Shown here: positions 53,567 through 62,819 of the stretch, piece after piece | Position numbering within the stretch: position 1 is the stretch's first letter | Layout of the letters: every line of letters starts with the position of its first letter | Assembly (NCBI GenBank): GCA_027483445.1 | Contig: JAIXUS010000069.1 | Location: forward strand, 1 to 64,000 | Reading direction: 5' to 3' | DNA length: 64,000 nt | Origin: Bacteroidota bacterium | Lineage (GTDB): Bacteria; Bacteroidota; Bacteroidia; M30B66 | Made by a program: the position numbers and the translations under genes | The notes under the pieces: model-generated | The model's input: only the letters and a program-made list of their open reading frames with translations | Told to the model about the DNA's origin: nothing | Databases searched by the model: none

Positions 53567-53717
53567 TGCGCCACGCGGGTGCAGCGCCTACCCCGCAAGA
53601 CAGAGCGAGTGTGGGAGCGAGTGCGAGTGGGCGACTGGCTGAGGAGTAGCAGCGAAACACGCGGTGCCCGGCGATGCAGCCGCAGTGTACCGCGATGCTC
53701 AGCGAGGCAGGCGCCCA
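53567..53717 (-). repeat. GC-rich dispersed repeat R5, copy 2
   Basis: Inverted relative to 46794-46971, so the pair brackets a 6.6-kb block. On the minus strand it also opens with a T-rich stretch then GGGCGCCTGCCTCG. The rest of the 53418-53753 gap shows nothing I can call. Confidence 0.85.
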
Positions 53718-53753
53718 AAGAAAGAACCCGCAATAATTGAGGTTTGGCTTCGA

Positions 53754-54581
53754 CTAGAGTGGCAGGTACTCGAATTTACGAATCACAATTTCGTGCTCGC
53801 GGCCGTCGCTGGGGCCCTGAGCAATGCTGGTGAGGGTCCAGAAGTTGATGCGCGCATTGGTGGTGGCGCCTGGTGCCGGAATAACGATGGGTTGCGATTG
53901 AAGCCCGTTTTCATACTTGATGCGTGGCGGGTGGTCGAGATCGAACTGCCAGGTGCTGAATGGGGTGGCATTGCGCCAATCTTCCCCGCGAAAGCTCTTC
54001 CAGGTAATCAGGGTGTCGGTCCAGGTAAAAAGATGTGTAGATACGCCCTGAATGAGCGTTGAATCAACTACATGCTGGAAGCTACGCTCGGGGTAATGCT
54101 GGCCAAACCAAACGGGCTGAACTGAGGTGGTGAGGGGGTTGCGATCGGTTTCGACTCCCCACTTGGAAAACTCAATATCGACCTCGCTGTTGGCCTGCTC
54201 AAAGAAGGTTTTATTGTCCCAGGTGAACAATCCCAACACCACATTGCTGGCAAAATCGAGTGGGTTACCCTGCACGGTAAACACGTAGGTTCCGTAACCG
54301 AGGTTGTCTTGTGAAACCACTTCCGACGAATACCAATTGCCATCGTCGTGCTTGCGGATGGCCATGTGGAGATAGCCTTTTTCGTCGACCCACACATTGT
54401 CGTAATGGTTCGAAAAAGTATTGGGGCCGGGACCGTTAAACCCTGTTTTGATGTCCCATTTCCGCCCCGAAAAGGTCACCACATCTTTGGTGCGCCCTAA
54501 TACATCTTCGGGATCGGATTGTTTGCAGCCGGCCAACACGCCAAGCAGCAGTACAGCAAAAATTCCAGCACAAATTTTCAT
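53754..54581 (-). CDS. GH16-family glucanase lipoprotein
   Basis: 275 aa. Lipoprotein leader MKICAGIFAVLLLGVLAGC (Cys19). One GH16 jelly-roll domain: the catalytic E-x-D-x-E motif is Glu133-Val-Asp135-Ile-Glu137 (in NSEVDIEFSKWG), the lichenase-like form; aromatic cleft residues lie in FDLDHPPRIKYENG and INFWTL. GH16 enzymes cut beta-1,3/1,4-glucans or galactans. The partner GH3 (overlap of 4 nt) suggests beta-glucan. Anchoring by lipid would place it at the outer membrane. Last gene of the glycan operon. Confidence 0.82.
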   Translation of the reverse strand: MKICAGIFAVLLLGVLAGCKQSDPEDVLGRTKDVVTFSGRKWDIKTGFNGPGPNTFSNHYDNVWVDEKGYLHMAIRKHDDGNWYSSEVVSQDNLGYGTYVFTVQGNPLDFASNVVLGLFTWDNKTFFEQANSEVDIEFSKWGVETDRNPLTTSVQPVWFGQHYPERSFQHVVDSTLIQGVSTHLFTWTDTLITWKSFRGEDWRNATPFSTWQFDLDHPPRIKYENGLQSQPIVIPAPGATTNARINFWTLTSIAQGPSDGREHEIVIRKFEYLPL

Positions 54582-56824
54582 TTCAGCACGTATTTGAAGG
54601 TGGTGGTTAATGGCCCAATCTGAATATCAAAATCGCCGGGCTCGGTTACAAACATTCCGTTGGCATCTACAAAGCTCAAATCTTCGGCTTTGAGGCTAAA
54701 GCGAACGGTTTTGGTTTCGCCAGGTTTCAAGGTGATTTTGCTAAAGTTGCGCAGCTTCTTCACCGATGGCGTAATCGACGCGTAATGGTCGCGGGTGAAC
54801 AACAGGACACTTTCTTTCGCCTCACGGTCGGAGGGGTTGCTGAGGCTGAGCGTTACCGTTAAGCTGTCACCTTTGATTAGCGTTGGGGCGCTAAGTTTGA
54901 GGTCGGTATAGCGAATCTCGCTGTACGACAAGCCATGGCCAAACTCCCACTGCGGATTGAAGGCTTTGTTCCCAAACTGGGTATCGAAGGTTTCAGTGTA
55001 CTTGTGGTCGTACCACATTAAACTGTGGTTGTAACGCGGATAGGTCAAAGGGAGCTTGCCGCTCGGATTTACTTTGCCTATAAGTATGTCGGCCAACACG
55101 TCGCCACCCGTATCGCCGGGTTGATAAGCCATGACCACCGCCGCGCATTGGTCGGCAATTTCGTTCACCAGGCGTGGGCGGTTTTCCACCAATACCAATA
55201 CAACAGGTTTCCCGGTTTTGAGGAGGGCTTTCACATAGTCGAGTTGCGCACGGGGCAATGATAAATCGTCAATATCGCCCGGTTTTTCGGTCGATGGCTT
55301 TTCGCCCATACACGCCACAATTACGTCGCTTTGGTTCGCCAGGTTTAAGGCATTTGTGAGGTTCAAAAGCGTGTCGATGCCGCAGCCTGGCGCATACGTT
55401 ACGTTCGGAGAAACCGCGAGCATCGCTTCTAAAATGGTATTGTTCGATTGGTCGTCCCAAATCGTATCTACACCTTGCCAGGTGCGCGTCCAAGCCCCAT
55501 TGAGCAGGCTTAGTGAGTTGGCGGCAGGCCCGGTAACGAATATTTTCTGATTCGCCTTGAGCGGCAGGGTTTGATTGCGGTTTTCGAGCAGTGTAATGGC
55601 TTCTTCGGCCGTTTTTCTGGCTATAGCGCGGTGCGCTGATGACCCAAACTTAGGGTATTGCTGTTCGTTAGGAATGGACACATTCTTCAAAATGCCCAGT
55701 TTTTTCTTGAGCGTTAGGATTCGGCGAACCGAGACATCGAGACGCGATTCGCTGATGCGCCCTTCCTTAACAAGTTCGATGAGCAGCTTCGTAAAATCGT
55801 AATCGTTGGGCACCATACACATGTCGATGCCGGCATCAACGGCCATGAAGGTAGCTTCTTTTAAATTGGGTGCCACTTTGTGATTAAGGTGTAGTTTGAT
55901 GACATCTTCCCAATCGGTCACAGCCACGCCTTCGAATTTCAGCTCTTCACGCAAGAGTCGGGTAAGGATGTTTTTGTCGGCATGCACCGGAACACCGTTG
56001 ATTTCGCCGGAGTTAATCATCACGGTTAAGGCTCCCGTTTCGATGGCTGCTTTAAATGGTGGAAGATACAGTTCGCGCAGTTGAATCTCCGAAAGATAAG
56101 TGGGTGTGCGGTCTTTGCCGGTTCGGTTTCCGCCATAGGCCAGAAAATGCTTCATACAAGCGGCCAGGTGCGTGTTGTCGATAGGCGTGCTTGCGCCTTG
56201 ATATCCGCGAATAGCGGCCTCGCCGAAACGGGAGCACACCAGAGCATCTTCACCAAAGGTCTCAAAAACCCTCGACCACAATGGATTTCGAGCCACATCA
56301 AGCACCGGTGAGAAATTCCAGGTCATGCCGGCCGCACGGGTTTCATAGGCGGTCACCTCTGCAGCCTGAAAAGCCAAATCGGGGTTGAAGGTTGCCGCCT
56401 GTGCGAGCTGTTGGGGAAAGAGGGTCGACTTGCTCACATAATTGGCACCATGGATGGCATCGATGCCATAAATCACCGGAATTTTCAGCCGGGTTTCTTT
56501 GGTGGCAACCTCCTGAATGCCTCCTATGAGTTCATGCCATTGCTTGAGCGGATAGGCATGACCACCACAATTGAGTATGGAACCCACATGGTATTTCAAC
56601 AGGGCTTCGCGCAATTTCGTCGGGTCGAGGTGATGCGGCTCCACCAATTTGTAAATGCCGCCTTCGCAAACCACGTCGAGGTTGAGCTGGGTCATTTGCC
56701 CCACTTTTTCCTCGATGCTCATCTGCCTGATTAGCGCTTCCACATCGGCATCGGCCTTTTGCGCGCGCACAATAGCACTGAGCTGCAGCAATAGAACAAG
56801 AAAAACAAGGCTACACTTCCTCAT
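54578..56824 (-). CDS. GH3 beta-glucosidase (BglX-like)
   Basis: 748 aa from the ATG at 56824, giving the signal peptide MRKCSLVFLVLLLQLSAIVRA; the frame from 56869 adds residues without a leader. The N-terminal (alpha/beta)8 domain has GIDAIHGANYV, KHFLAYG and the nucleophile Asp304 in FEGVAVTDWED. The C-terminal sandwich has RKTAEEAITLLENRNQTLPL, and a fibronectin-III-like end (SNPSDREAKESVLLFTRDHY) follows. It releases glucose from the ends of beta-gluco-oligosaccharides, probably in the periplasm, after the GH16 has cut the chain. Confidence 0.93.
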   Translation of the reverse strand: MRKCSLVFLVLLLQLSAIVRAQKADADVEALIRQMSIEEKVGQMTQLNLDVVCEGGIYKLVEPHHLDPTKLREALLKYHVGSILNCGGHAYPLKQWHELIGGIQEVATKETRLKIPVIYGIDAIHGANYVSKSTLFPQQLAQAATFNPDLAFQAAEVTAYETRAAGMTWNFSPVLDVARNPLWSRVFETFGEDALVCSRFGEAAIRGYQGASTPIDNTHLAACMKHFLAYGGNRTGKDRTPTYLSEIQLRELYLPPFKAAIETGALTVMINSGEINGVPVHADKNILTRLLREELKFEGVAVTDWEDVIKLHLNHKVAPNLKEATFMAVDAGIDMCMVPNDYDFTKLLIELVKEGRISESRLDVSVRRILTLKKKLGILKNVSIPNEQQYPKFGSSAHRAIARKTAEEAITLLENRNQTLPLKANQKIFVTGPAANSLSLLNGAWTRTWQGVDTIWDDQSNNTILEAMLAVSPNVTYAPGCGIDTLLNLTNALNLANQSDVIVACMGEKPSTEKPGDIDDLSLPRAQLDYVKALLKTGKPVVLVLVENRPRLVNEIADQCAAVVMAYQPGDTGGDVLADILIGKVNPSGKLPLTYPRYNHSLMWYDHKYTETFDTQFGNKAFNPQWEFGHGLSYSEIRYTDLKLSAPTLIKGDSLTVTLSLSNPSDREAKESVLLFTRDHYASITPSVKKLRNFSKITLKPGETKTVRFSLKAEDLSFVDANGMFVTEPGDFDIQIGPLTTTFKYVLK

Positions 56825-56835
56825 AAACAATACAC

Positions 56836-58059
56836 TCACTTTTGAATTCGGTAAATGATTTGCCCCCAAAGCGAAGGGTCGGTATGAAACCCTTCCTGCT
56901 CAGGCGATTTCCAACGGGTTTGCAGGGTTCTCACTGAAGCCTCATTGGCGATATCAACGGCCACTTCGCAACCGTAGGCTTGGTTGGGCTCGAAGGGTGT
57001 GGTTCCCAGCGATTTCCAGGGGATGGCCGCTTCGGCTGTATATCCGGTGACTGTTTTGCGGGTAAGCACCTTCGCCCCTTCAATGACTTTCTTCTTATTC
57101 CATTCGAATACTACCGGGGCTTCCGCCATAGAAATACCCAGGTGTAGATCGGTTGGATAGAATACCTTTCTCTGAGAATTGGTTCCTGAAACGGTCGAAA
57201 GGGCCAACTCGAGGGCGTCGCCGTTCCAGATGTCTTTGTCGCTTCGGGTGTTGATGAGCGGACTGGCATCTTCGACCTGCGCGGCGAGGTAGAGGTGAGT
57301 GTCATCCCAACTAAGCCAAACCTTGGCAAAGGTCATTTCGAAGGGCTGCACGAACCACTCCCTTTCGGTTGGCTGACCATCAATCACTATGTTTTCTCCG
57401 GGAGAAACAGGGTGTGTTTGGCGGCCTTTCGACTGATACGGCACAAGGCGAATATTGTCGATCCACACTTTTCCACTGGCCTCAAATTGGACGATAAGCT
57501 GCTTGATGATGGTTACATCTACATCGCGGGCTTCAAAAGGGAAAACGCTCAAGGGGATTTTCACCTCCGTCCATTCATTTTTCACCAGACCTCCTTGAAT
57601 AAACCCACTCGTTACGCCGGTCCAGGCCTGAGCACCGTTAAAATCCTCAAAACCAACAGCCCAGGGCAATCCGGCCGATTGACCTTCTTTAGATTTTACC
57701 CAAAACGACAAGGCCGCTTGCTGGGTGATGGCTTCAAAATTCTTTCCCGTCCAGCCGTTCCAGCCAAAACCAAGTCCCAGCCATGTTTGGGGGTCGGCCT
57801 GTTTATTCCACTCGATGCTGATGCTTTGCGAGCCTTCTGCCTTCTGAGCGGATTCGGCTTGAACCTTCAAGGCCTTAGGCGAGGGTGTGTACCAAACCTC
57901 GTCGCTCATCTGGTCGCGATACACCTGAAGCGCATAAAACCCGGCAATATTGGGCGTTTTGGCATCGTCGGCTTCCTGCTCATACAAAGCAGCCTCACGA
58001 AACACGTTACAAGCACTCAACAAGGCCGTCAATCCCAAAACGGTAAACAGGGCTTTCAT
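56836..58059 (-). CDS. sugar-binding lipoprotein with CBM9-like C-terminal domain
   Basis: 407 aa; leader MKALFTVLGLTALLSAC (Cys17). Residues ~60-205 form a jelly-roll (LGLGFGWNGWTGKNFEAITQ, VKSKEGQSAGLPWAVGFEDF, GKVWIDNIRLVPY). Residues ~220-405 resemble CBM9/DOMON sugar-binding domains: IDGQPTEREWFVQPFEMTFA, DTHLYLAAQVEDASPL, DIWNGDALELALS and YTAEAAIPWKSLG. No catalytic residues are seen. It probably binds the target glycan at the surface, in place of SusE/F-type proteins. 12 nt upstream of the GH3 gene in the same operon. Confidence 0.75.
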   Translation of the reverse strand: MKALFTVLGLTALLSACNVFREAALYEQEADDAKTPNIAGFYALQVYRDQMSDEVWYTPSPKALKVQAESAQKAEGSQSISIEWNKQADPQTWLGLGFGWNGWTGKNFEAITQQAALSFWVKSKEGQSAGLPWAVGFEDFNGAQAWTGVTSGFIQGGLVKNEWTEVKIPLSVFPFEARDVDVTIIKQLIVQFEASGKVWIDNIRLVPYQSKGRQTHPVSPGENIVIDGQPTEREWFVQPFEMTFAKVWLSWDDTHLYLAAQVEDASPLINTRSDKDIWNGDALELALSTVSGTNSQRKVFYPTDLHLGISMAEAPVVFEWNKKKVIEGAKVLTRKTVTGYTAEAAIPWKSLGTTPFEPNQAYGCEVAVDIANEASVRTLQTRWKSPEQEGFHTDPSLWGQIIYRIQK

Positions 58060-58068
58060 GCGTATGAT

Positions 58069-59070
58069 TTAGGGTTCTAAGGCTGCTCCTTCGGTGAAAA
58101 TCATGTAGTCGAGGCGCGCATTGGCATAACCCGACGCCGGGTTTGCTAAGAACAGGATGTTCACCTGATTAAGCTTGTGGGGCTCGCGAACGCCGTTTCC
58201 GTTGGGTGAGGCCGGTTGCCCGTTCACCAGGGTTTGCAAGTCGCTGTACTTCACCGACAACTGGCTCCAGTTGTTTTGGTTCATCTGTACCTCAACGGCG
58301 TACATGTCTTCGCTGGCCGGCGTAAAAGTGCCATCCTGGTTGTCGTCTTCCTGAAATTGAAATAGCATGATGCCATTGTTCAGGTTTTCGGGCTTGTACA
58401 ACATGGTGTTGAAGTATACGAGTTCGGGGTTCGACGATAAATTGAATGTTGGGGCACCGTAGGCTGTGGCCGGCATGAAAAGGTAAGCGATGAGGAAATC
58501 CCAATTGACGGCCCCGCCAATATCGAAATATCCGTTACCCTGGGCCGCAGTGCCATTGGTTTGAATCCCGAACGACATATCGGCCCCCGACTGCACGAAG
58601 GATGTCCAACCGGGATTAGCAACGCCTTCAAAATCGCTCAACAGCAAGCCCGGGTAGTTGCGTGTTCCGCTCACAAAAATCGTGTCGAGCAAGGTGTCGG
58701 ATTCAGCCTCGAAACGCAGCATTACGGCGCAGGGCTCCGATTTAAAGAAGGGCAGTCGGGTGGTGGTGCCGTTCCATACCGAGTTTACCGCATCGAGCTG
58801 TTTGCTAAATCCGGAAATTTCTTTCACCGCTCCCGATTCCAAGCCTTTCACTTCGAGAATCCAGCTTACGTTTTTGGAAAACTCCGCTGTGAAGTGCACG
58901 GTAGAGCCGGAGCTGAAGTCGACCGTATCGGCCGAACTCTGAAAAGGGCTCAGGATGGCGAAGGCTCCATACAAGTCGTTCAGCGAAGGCCCGTCGAACT
59001 CATCATCAGTCTCACAACCGGCAAACACCGGCAACAGGGCCAAACACAGCCATTGAAAAGGTCGTTTCAT
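58069..59070 (-). CDS. glycan-binding-like surface lipoprotein
   Basis: 333 aa; leader MKRPFQWLCLALLPVFAGC (Cys19). Residues ~35-130 look like an Ig-like domain (VHFTAEFSKNVSWILEVKGL). Residues ~140-330 form a jelly-roll (LLLSDFEGVANPGWTSFVQS, GNGYFDIGGAVNWDFLIAYL, YANARLDYMIFTEG). This is the shape of surface glycan-binding proteins in utilisation loci. No family name can be given by eye. It is 2 nt downstream of the barrel-like gene and 9 nt upstream of the CBM9-like lipoprotein gene. Confidence 0.65.
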   Translation of the reverse strand: MKRPFQWLCLALLPVFAGCETDDEFDGPSLNDLYGAFAILSPFQSSADTVDFSSGSTVHFTAEFSKNVSWILEVKGLESGAVKEISGFSKQLDAVNSVWNGTTTRLPFFKSEPCAVMLRFEAESDTLLDTIFVSGTRNYPGLLLSDFEGVANPGWTSFVQSGADMSFGIQTNGTAAQGNGYFDIGGAVNWDFLIAYLFMPATAYGAPTFNLSSNPELVYFNTMLYKPENLNNGIMLFQFQEDDNQDGTFTPASEDMYAVEVQMNQNNWSQLSVKYSDLQTLVNGQPASPNGNGVREPHKLNQVNILFLANPASGYANARLDYMIFTEGAALEP

Positions 59071-59072
59071 GG

Positions 59073-60797
59073 TTAAAACTTCAATTGGAATAACATCATA
59101 AACTGGTTGAGCGAATAATCGGGTAAGGTTCCAAGTGCATTCGCGTTTTGAAAACGATTCATCTGAGCGCTGAGGAATGTTTTGTCGCTAAAGCGATAAC
59201 GAAGTCCATACCCCAGCATCTGCTCATTGCCATCGACTTCAAACTCGTTGAAGTTGAAAATCTCCGAGAAATTATTGCGAACCGCCGTAAAATCGAAGCC
59301 TTTGTATTGCAGCGTCTGGATGCCGAACAGCACATCGAGCGATGGTAAAACCTCCAGTTCGATGCCTGCAGAGAGGGCCTCGGTTTGCAAGTCGACTCCA
59401 CGGACAAGGTCATCCGCCTCGCGCGAAGTTTTATCGGAACGATAGTGGAATGAGATGTTCAGGCGCTTCTTCCAATTCTTAAAATACTCGTTCACACGAG
59501 CCTCCACCATGAGTTGGTTGCGGCTAAACATGCGGGGCTTTAAGGTTCCTTCGCCGCGCATCTCCTGCAAGGCATAATGGGCAAACTCCGCTTTCAATGG
59601 CTGCCCTTTCTTTTCGTAACCAAGTCGAATGATGGCACCCTGGCGGTTGGGCGTGGCATCGCCAAAAGGCGTGATGTTATCGTACTGCGGGGCAAACTCC
59701 ATCAGGAACGGGCGAAGCTGCATCACATAAAAAGAGGATTCCCGCATCAAATCGAGCATATTGTAAGGACGAAGCTCTTGGTTGTTGGTGATCCTCGAAA
59801 AGGCAAGGGCTTGCTGGCCAAAGTCGATTCGTTTGGTTTGCGCACCGGGGCTTCGGAATGCCGATCCAACTTGCAGGGCATTTCCGCTTAAATACAGGCC
59901 CCACTTGGGCTGGGAGAGCTTCAGGTTGAAGTCGGTAAAACGTCCGTTCCAATCAGGAGCCTCGGTAGAGTTCACGTAAAAGGTTCGGGAACGGCCGAAT
60001 TCGCCATCAAGCGATAGCGTAAAATGGCTATTTCCATATAAGGCATTGATTGTTCCGGTGAGAACAGGGTTGCGCAAACCCACAGTGTTATTAGAGGTTT
60101 CGGCTACATCATACAGGTTGGCATAATTGAAACCCAGGTTGAGATACTTGCTTTGAACAAGCTGAAGATTCAAGCCGGAGAACAAGCGGTCGTTCACCTG
60201 GTTAAAATCCGAAGGGCGAACACGTGTGGTTACGGCATTCACCTGCAACTCCTTCAAAAACTTCTTAAACACGAGGGCAAACGACAATGAAGCGCCTTGT
60301 TGCCGCCAGGAGTTGTCGTTCTCGTAAAAGTGTTCGTAGTTGAGTACGTCGGTTTGCTGTTGAAAGATGGCAGGCATGCGGCCAATCACTTCCTGGTTGT
60401 AATTCCACAACGTATAACGGCTCATGCGGTAGTTAAAATCGCCCAACTGATACTTCACGATTCCGCCTATCACACCTTTCACAAACAGTTGACGCACATC
60501 GAAGGTAACGCCGGAGCCCCAAAATCCGCCGTAGTCGTTGCGCACACGCACCATACCCAGGATTTCAGTGTTCTTATTGGGGCGAATGTTCACACCAAGG
60601 TCAACCATCACGTGTCCACTGTTTAAACGCGGAGGCGTAACCGTGTCGGGCGTTGCGCCTTCCTGGTTAAGCCTGTCGCCGAAATACAAGCCCCGGGCTA
60701 AGCCTGTAAAGTTGACTTTCCGGTCTTCCTGAGCTTGTGTGCCAAGCCCCAGACAAACCAAAATCAACAGCAATAAATGAGTATGTAGTTTCTGCAT
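59073..60797 (-). CDS. outer-membrane beta-barrel-like protein of the glycan locus, A
   Basis: 574 aa; signal peptide MQKLHTHLLLLILVCLGLGT. Many amphipathic strands run the whole length (LNLGFNYANLYDV, HFTLSLDGEFGRS, RLNISFHYRSD, LGYGLRYRFSDKTFLSAQMN) and the last residues are MMLFQLKF, a typical outer-membrane barrel end with terminal Phe. It lacks a TonB plug and any catalytic motif. The start codon overlaps the stop of the larger barrel gene by 1 nt (TAATG), so the two are tightly coupled and may form a complex. Confidence 0.7.
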   Translation of the reverse strand: MQKLHTHLLLLILVCLGLGTQAQEDRKVNFTGLARGLYFGDRLNQEGATPDTVTPPRLNSGHVMVDLGVNIRPNKNTEILGMVRVRNDYGGFWGSGVTFDVRQLFVKGVIGGIVKYQLGDFNYRMSRYTLWNYNQEVIGRMPAIFQQQTDVLNYEHFYENDNSWRQQGASLSFALVFKKFLKELQVNAVTTRVRPSDFNQVNDRLFSGLNLQLVQSKYLNLGFNYANLYDVAETSNNTVGLRNPVLTGTINALYGNSHFTLSLDGEFGRSRTFYVNSTEAPDWNGRFTDFNLKLSQPKWGLYLSGNALQVGSAFRSPGAQTKRIDFGQQALAFSRITNNQELRPYNMLDLMRESSFYVMQLRPFLMEFAPQYDNITPFGDATPNRQGAIIRLGYEKKGQPLKAEFAHYALQEMRGEGTLKPRMFSRNQLMVEARVNEYFKNWKKRLNISFHYRSDKTSREADDLVRGVDLQTEALSAGIELEVLPSLDVLFGIQTLQYKGFDFTAVRNNFSEIFNFNEFEVDGNEQMLGYGLRYRFSDKTFLSAQMNRFQNANALGTLPDYSLNQFMMLFQLKF

Positions 60798-62755
60798 TAG
60801 AAGAAGGCCTTAAGTTCTACAGTAATTTCTCGTCCTTTGAAATGGTCCAGCTCGAAGCTCCGATCCTGGAAATAATACCAGCGATGCCTGAAATAGAGTC
60901 GCGTGTTTTTTCCCATGTCAATGTCGAAGCCAAGCCCAGTACCTCTGCCGGTTTGGTTGCGGGGACGAAAGGAGTCGTTGTCGATGTCGGTGAGGTAGTT
61001 TCCAAGGGTTCGCTCAAAGCCATAGTAGGCGTTCAGCAAAAAACCCGGCCGAATAGCCCAATAGGCCTCAAATTCAGAAACATATTGCCGTATATAGGCT
61101 TCTTCGTTAAACACGGTGATGGGCGACCAGGCTCGCGAGGCGCTGTTGGCTTGTAAAAGGGAAAACACGAACAGGTCTTTGCCGAAGAGCTTGCCTTTGT
61201 ACTTGATCTGAGCCTCCATCATGTTAAAATGCTTTTCAAACACCACCACGTTCGAGCTGTCGTCGCTGAGATTCACCGCCTGATACACATCGCGGTAAAT
61301 GGAGTTGTATCGTTGGTAAGGCCCCACTCCGCTTGGGAAAGTCCAGCGCCAGAAACGCGAGCGGGTCACATTGTTCACGGGGTTGGTATACGTAATGGTG
61401 GCTGCCGCCGGAGTTAATTCGGACGCAAAACCAAGTCCGCCGCTAAAAGAGAAGTGCTTAGATGATTGCTGTACGTTCAGGTTCAAACCCTGGCGGTTGT
61501 TGGTCATTTGTCCCAACCTCACCATAGATGCCCCTGTAGGTATCAGGATGGCCGAACTGCCAATACTTCCCGCCGGAATGTTATTTACCCGGTATTCAGA
61601 AATGGAGGTGTTCCAGTAAATCGCGTTGTTGTTTACAACGTTTGGACTAATGCGGTAATAATGCAGCTCGAGCTGTGGTTTTCGCCCCTTGAGTGGAGTA
61701 GAGAACTTGAATTGCATGAGTTCGCCCCAGCCTGCATTGTGTTCCGGACTGTAGTAATTTCCGCCTCCGACTTCACCTTTGAAGGCAAATCCGCGGTGCT
61801 CAAGATGAAATTCTGTGGTGATGACATTAAAGCCAAAAAAGGTGGTCGACAGGCTATCGGTGGCCGCTCGGGAGTTCACCGAATTGATGCTGACGAAATT
61901 CTTGGAACCCCAGCTTTTCTTCAGCTTTCCGCCATAGGTATAGTTTGGATAAGGATCAAAGCCGCCATTGAGTTCTGTTTTGCCGGCCATCAATAAAAAC
62001 GAGGTACGGCCTGGCATGTCATCACCCTGCACCACCAAACCAAAAAAGGCGCGGTTTCCCCAACGGGTGTCCTGATCAATGGAGCCTTGCTTAAAATACT
62101 GGTCGTAACGCGACACCAAATCCAAACCTGTCGGATCCCAGGGGTTGCGCTCATAAAGCATGAATCGGTTGTAGCCGCGGAACGAAGCCATGGTCATGTC
62201 GGAAATTGAGAGCCATTGGATACCTCCGGCATTTACCGACAATTTGCCATACCGCGTTTGAAACTTACCATTGAGATTCATCCCAAGATTCAAACCCATG
62301 CTCCGCCCCATGCGCGCACCCAACAAAGGGTTTTGAACCGATGGCCGAAGAGAATCGGGAATTTGTGTACCATAACTGCTGCCGATTACTCCGGTAAGAA
62401 ACTGGAACATCATAATGTCGAAACCCCAGGAGGTTTTTTCCGAAGGCTTACCGCTTACATTAATCAAAAGATTGGGCAGCTGACTGTCGTCGCCAATAAA
62501 GAGGTTCCTTCCACGAATGGTGTCCTGAATAATGGGATTGAGCAGATAAGGCTGGTTTTGCCGCTGGTATGTGCCGAAAAACCGATAGAAACCGGAAATC
62601 TGAAGGTTCTTCAGTCCGCCGGGATCTTTCTTGGGCATCATCCCGATTTCGACCGGGGGCAAAGCCACCTTCGATGTATCGAGCTGAGCCTGAGCGCTAA
62701 ACGAAGACAACAATAGCCACGCCGCACAAACCAATCTGGGTATTCGTTTGCTCAT
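60797..62755 (-). CDS. outer-membrane beta-barrel-like protein of the glycan locus, B
   Basis: 652 aa; signal peptide MSKRIPRLVCAAWLLLSSFS. After a short linker (LKNLQISGFYRFFGTYQRQN) it is made of long antiparallel strand pairs (YGKLSVNAGGIQWLSISDMT, LYFRHRWYYFQDRSFELDHF) and ends ITVELKAFF. No plug domain, so it is not a SusC-type receptor. Co-encoded with barrel A and two lipoproteins; a passive channel or secretion role is a guess. Function unknown. Confidence 0.7.
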   Translation of the reverse strand: MSKRIPRLVCAAWLLLSSFSAQAQLDTSKVALPPVEIGMMPKKDPGGLKNLQISGFYRFFGTYQRQNQPYLLNPIIQDTIRGRNLFIGDDSQLPNLLINVSGKPSEKTSWGFDIMMFQFLTGVIGSSYGTQIPDSLRPSVQNPLLGARMGRSMGLNLGMNLNGKFQTRYGKLSVNAGGIQWLSISDMTMASFRGYNRFMLYERNPWDPTGLDLVSRYDQYFKQGSIDQDTRWGNRAFFGLVVQGDDMPGRTSFLLMAGKTELNGGFDPYPNYTYGGKLKKSWGSKNFVSINSVNSRAATDSLSTTFFGFNVITTEFHLEHRGFAFKGEVGGGNYYSPEHNAGWGELMQFKFSTPLKGRKPQLELHYYRISPNVVNNNAIYWNTSISEYRVNNIPAGSIGSSAILIPTGASMVRLGQMTNNRQGLNLNVQQSSKHFSFSGGLGFASELTPAAATITYTNPVNNVTRSRFWRWTFPSGVGPYQRYNSIYRDVYQAVNLSDDSSNVVVFEKHFNMMEAQIKYKGKLFGKDLFVFSLLQANSASRAWSPITVFNEEAYIRQYVSEFEAYWAIRPGFLLNAYYGFERTLGNYLTDIDNDSFRPRNQTGRGTGLGFDIDMGKNTRLYFRHRWYYFQDRSFELDHFKGREITVELKAFF

Positions 62756-62819
62756 GTGATTTTGGGATGAGTAAAACTACCACTTTTTGTTACATTTACA
62801 ATAAGTCATCAATTTTTTC

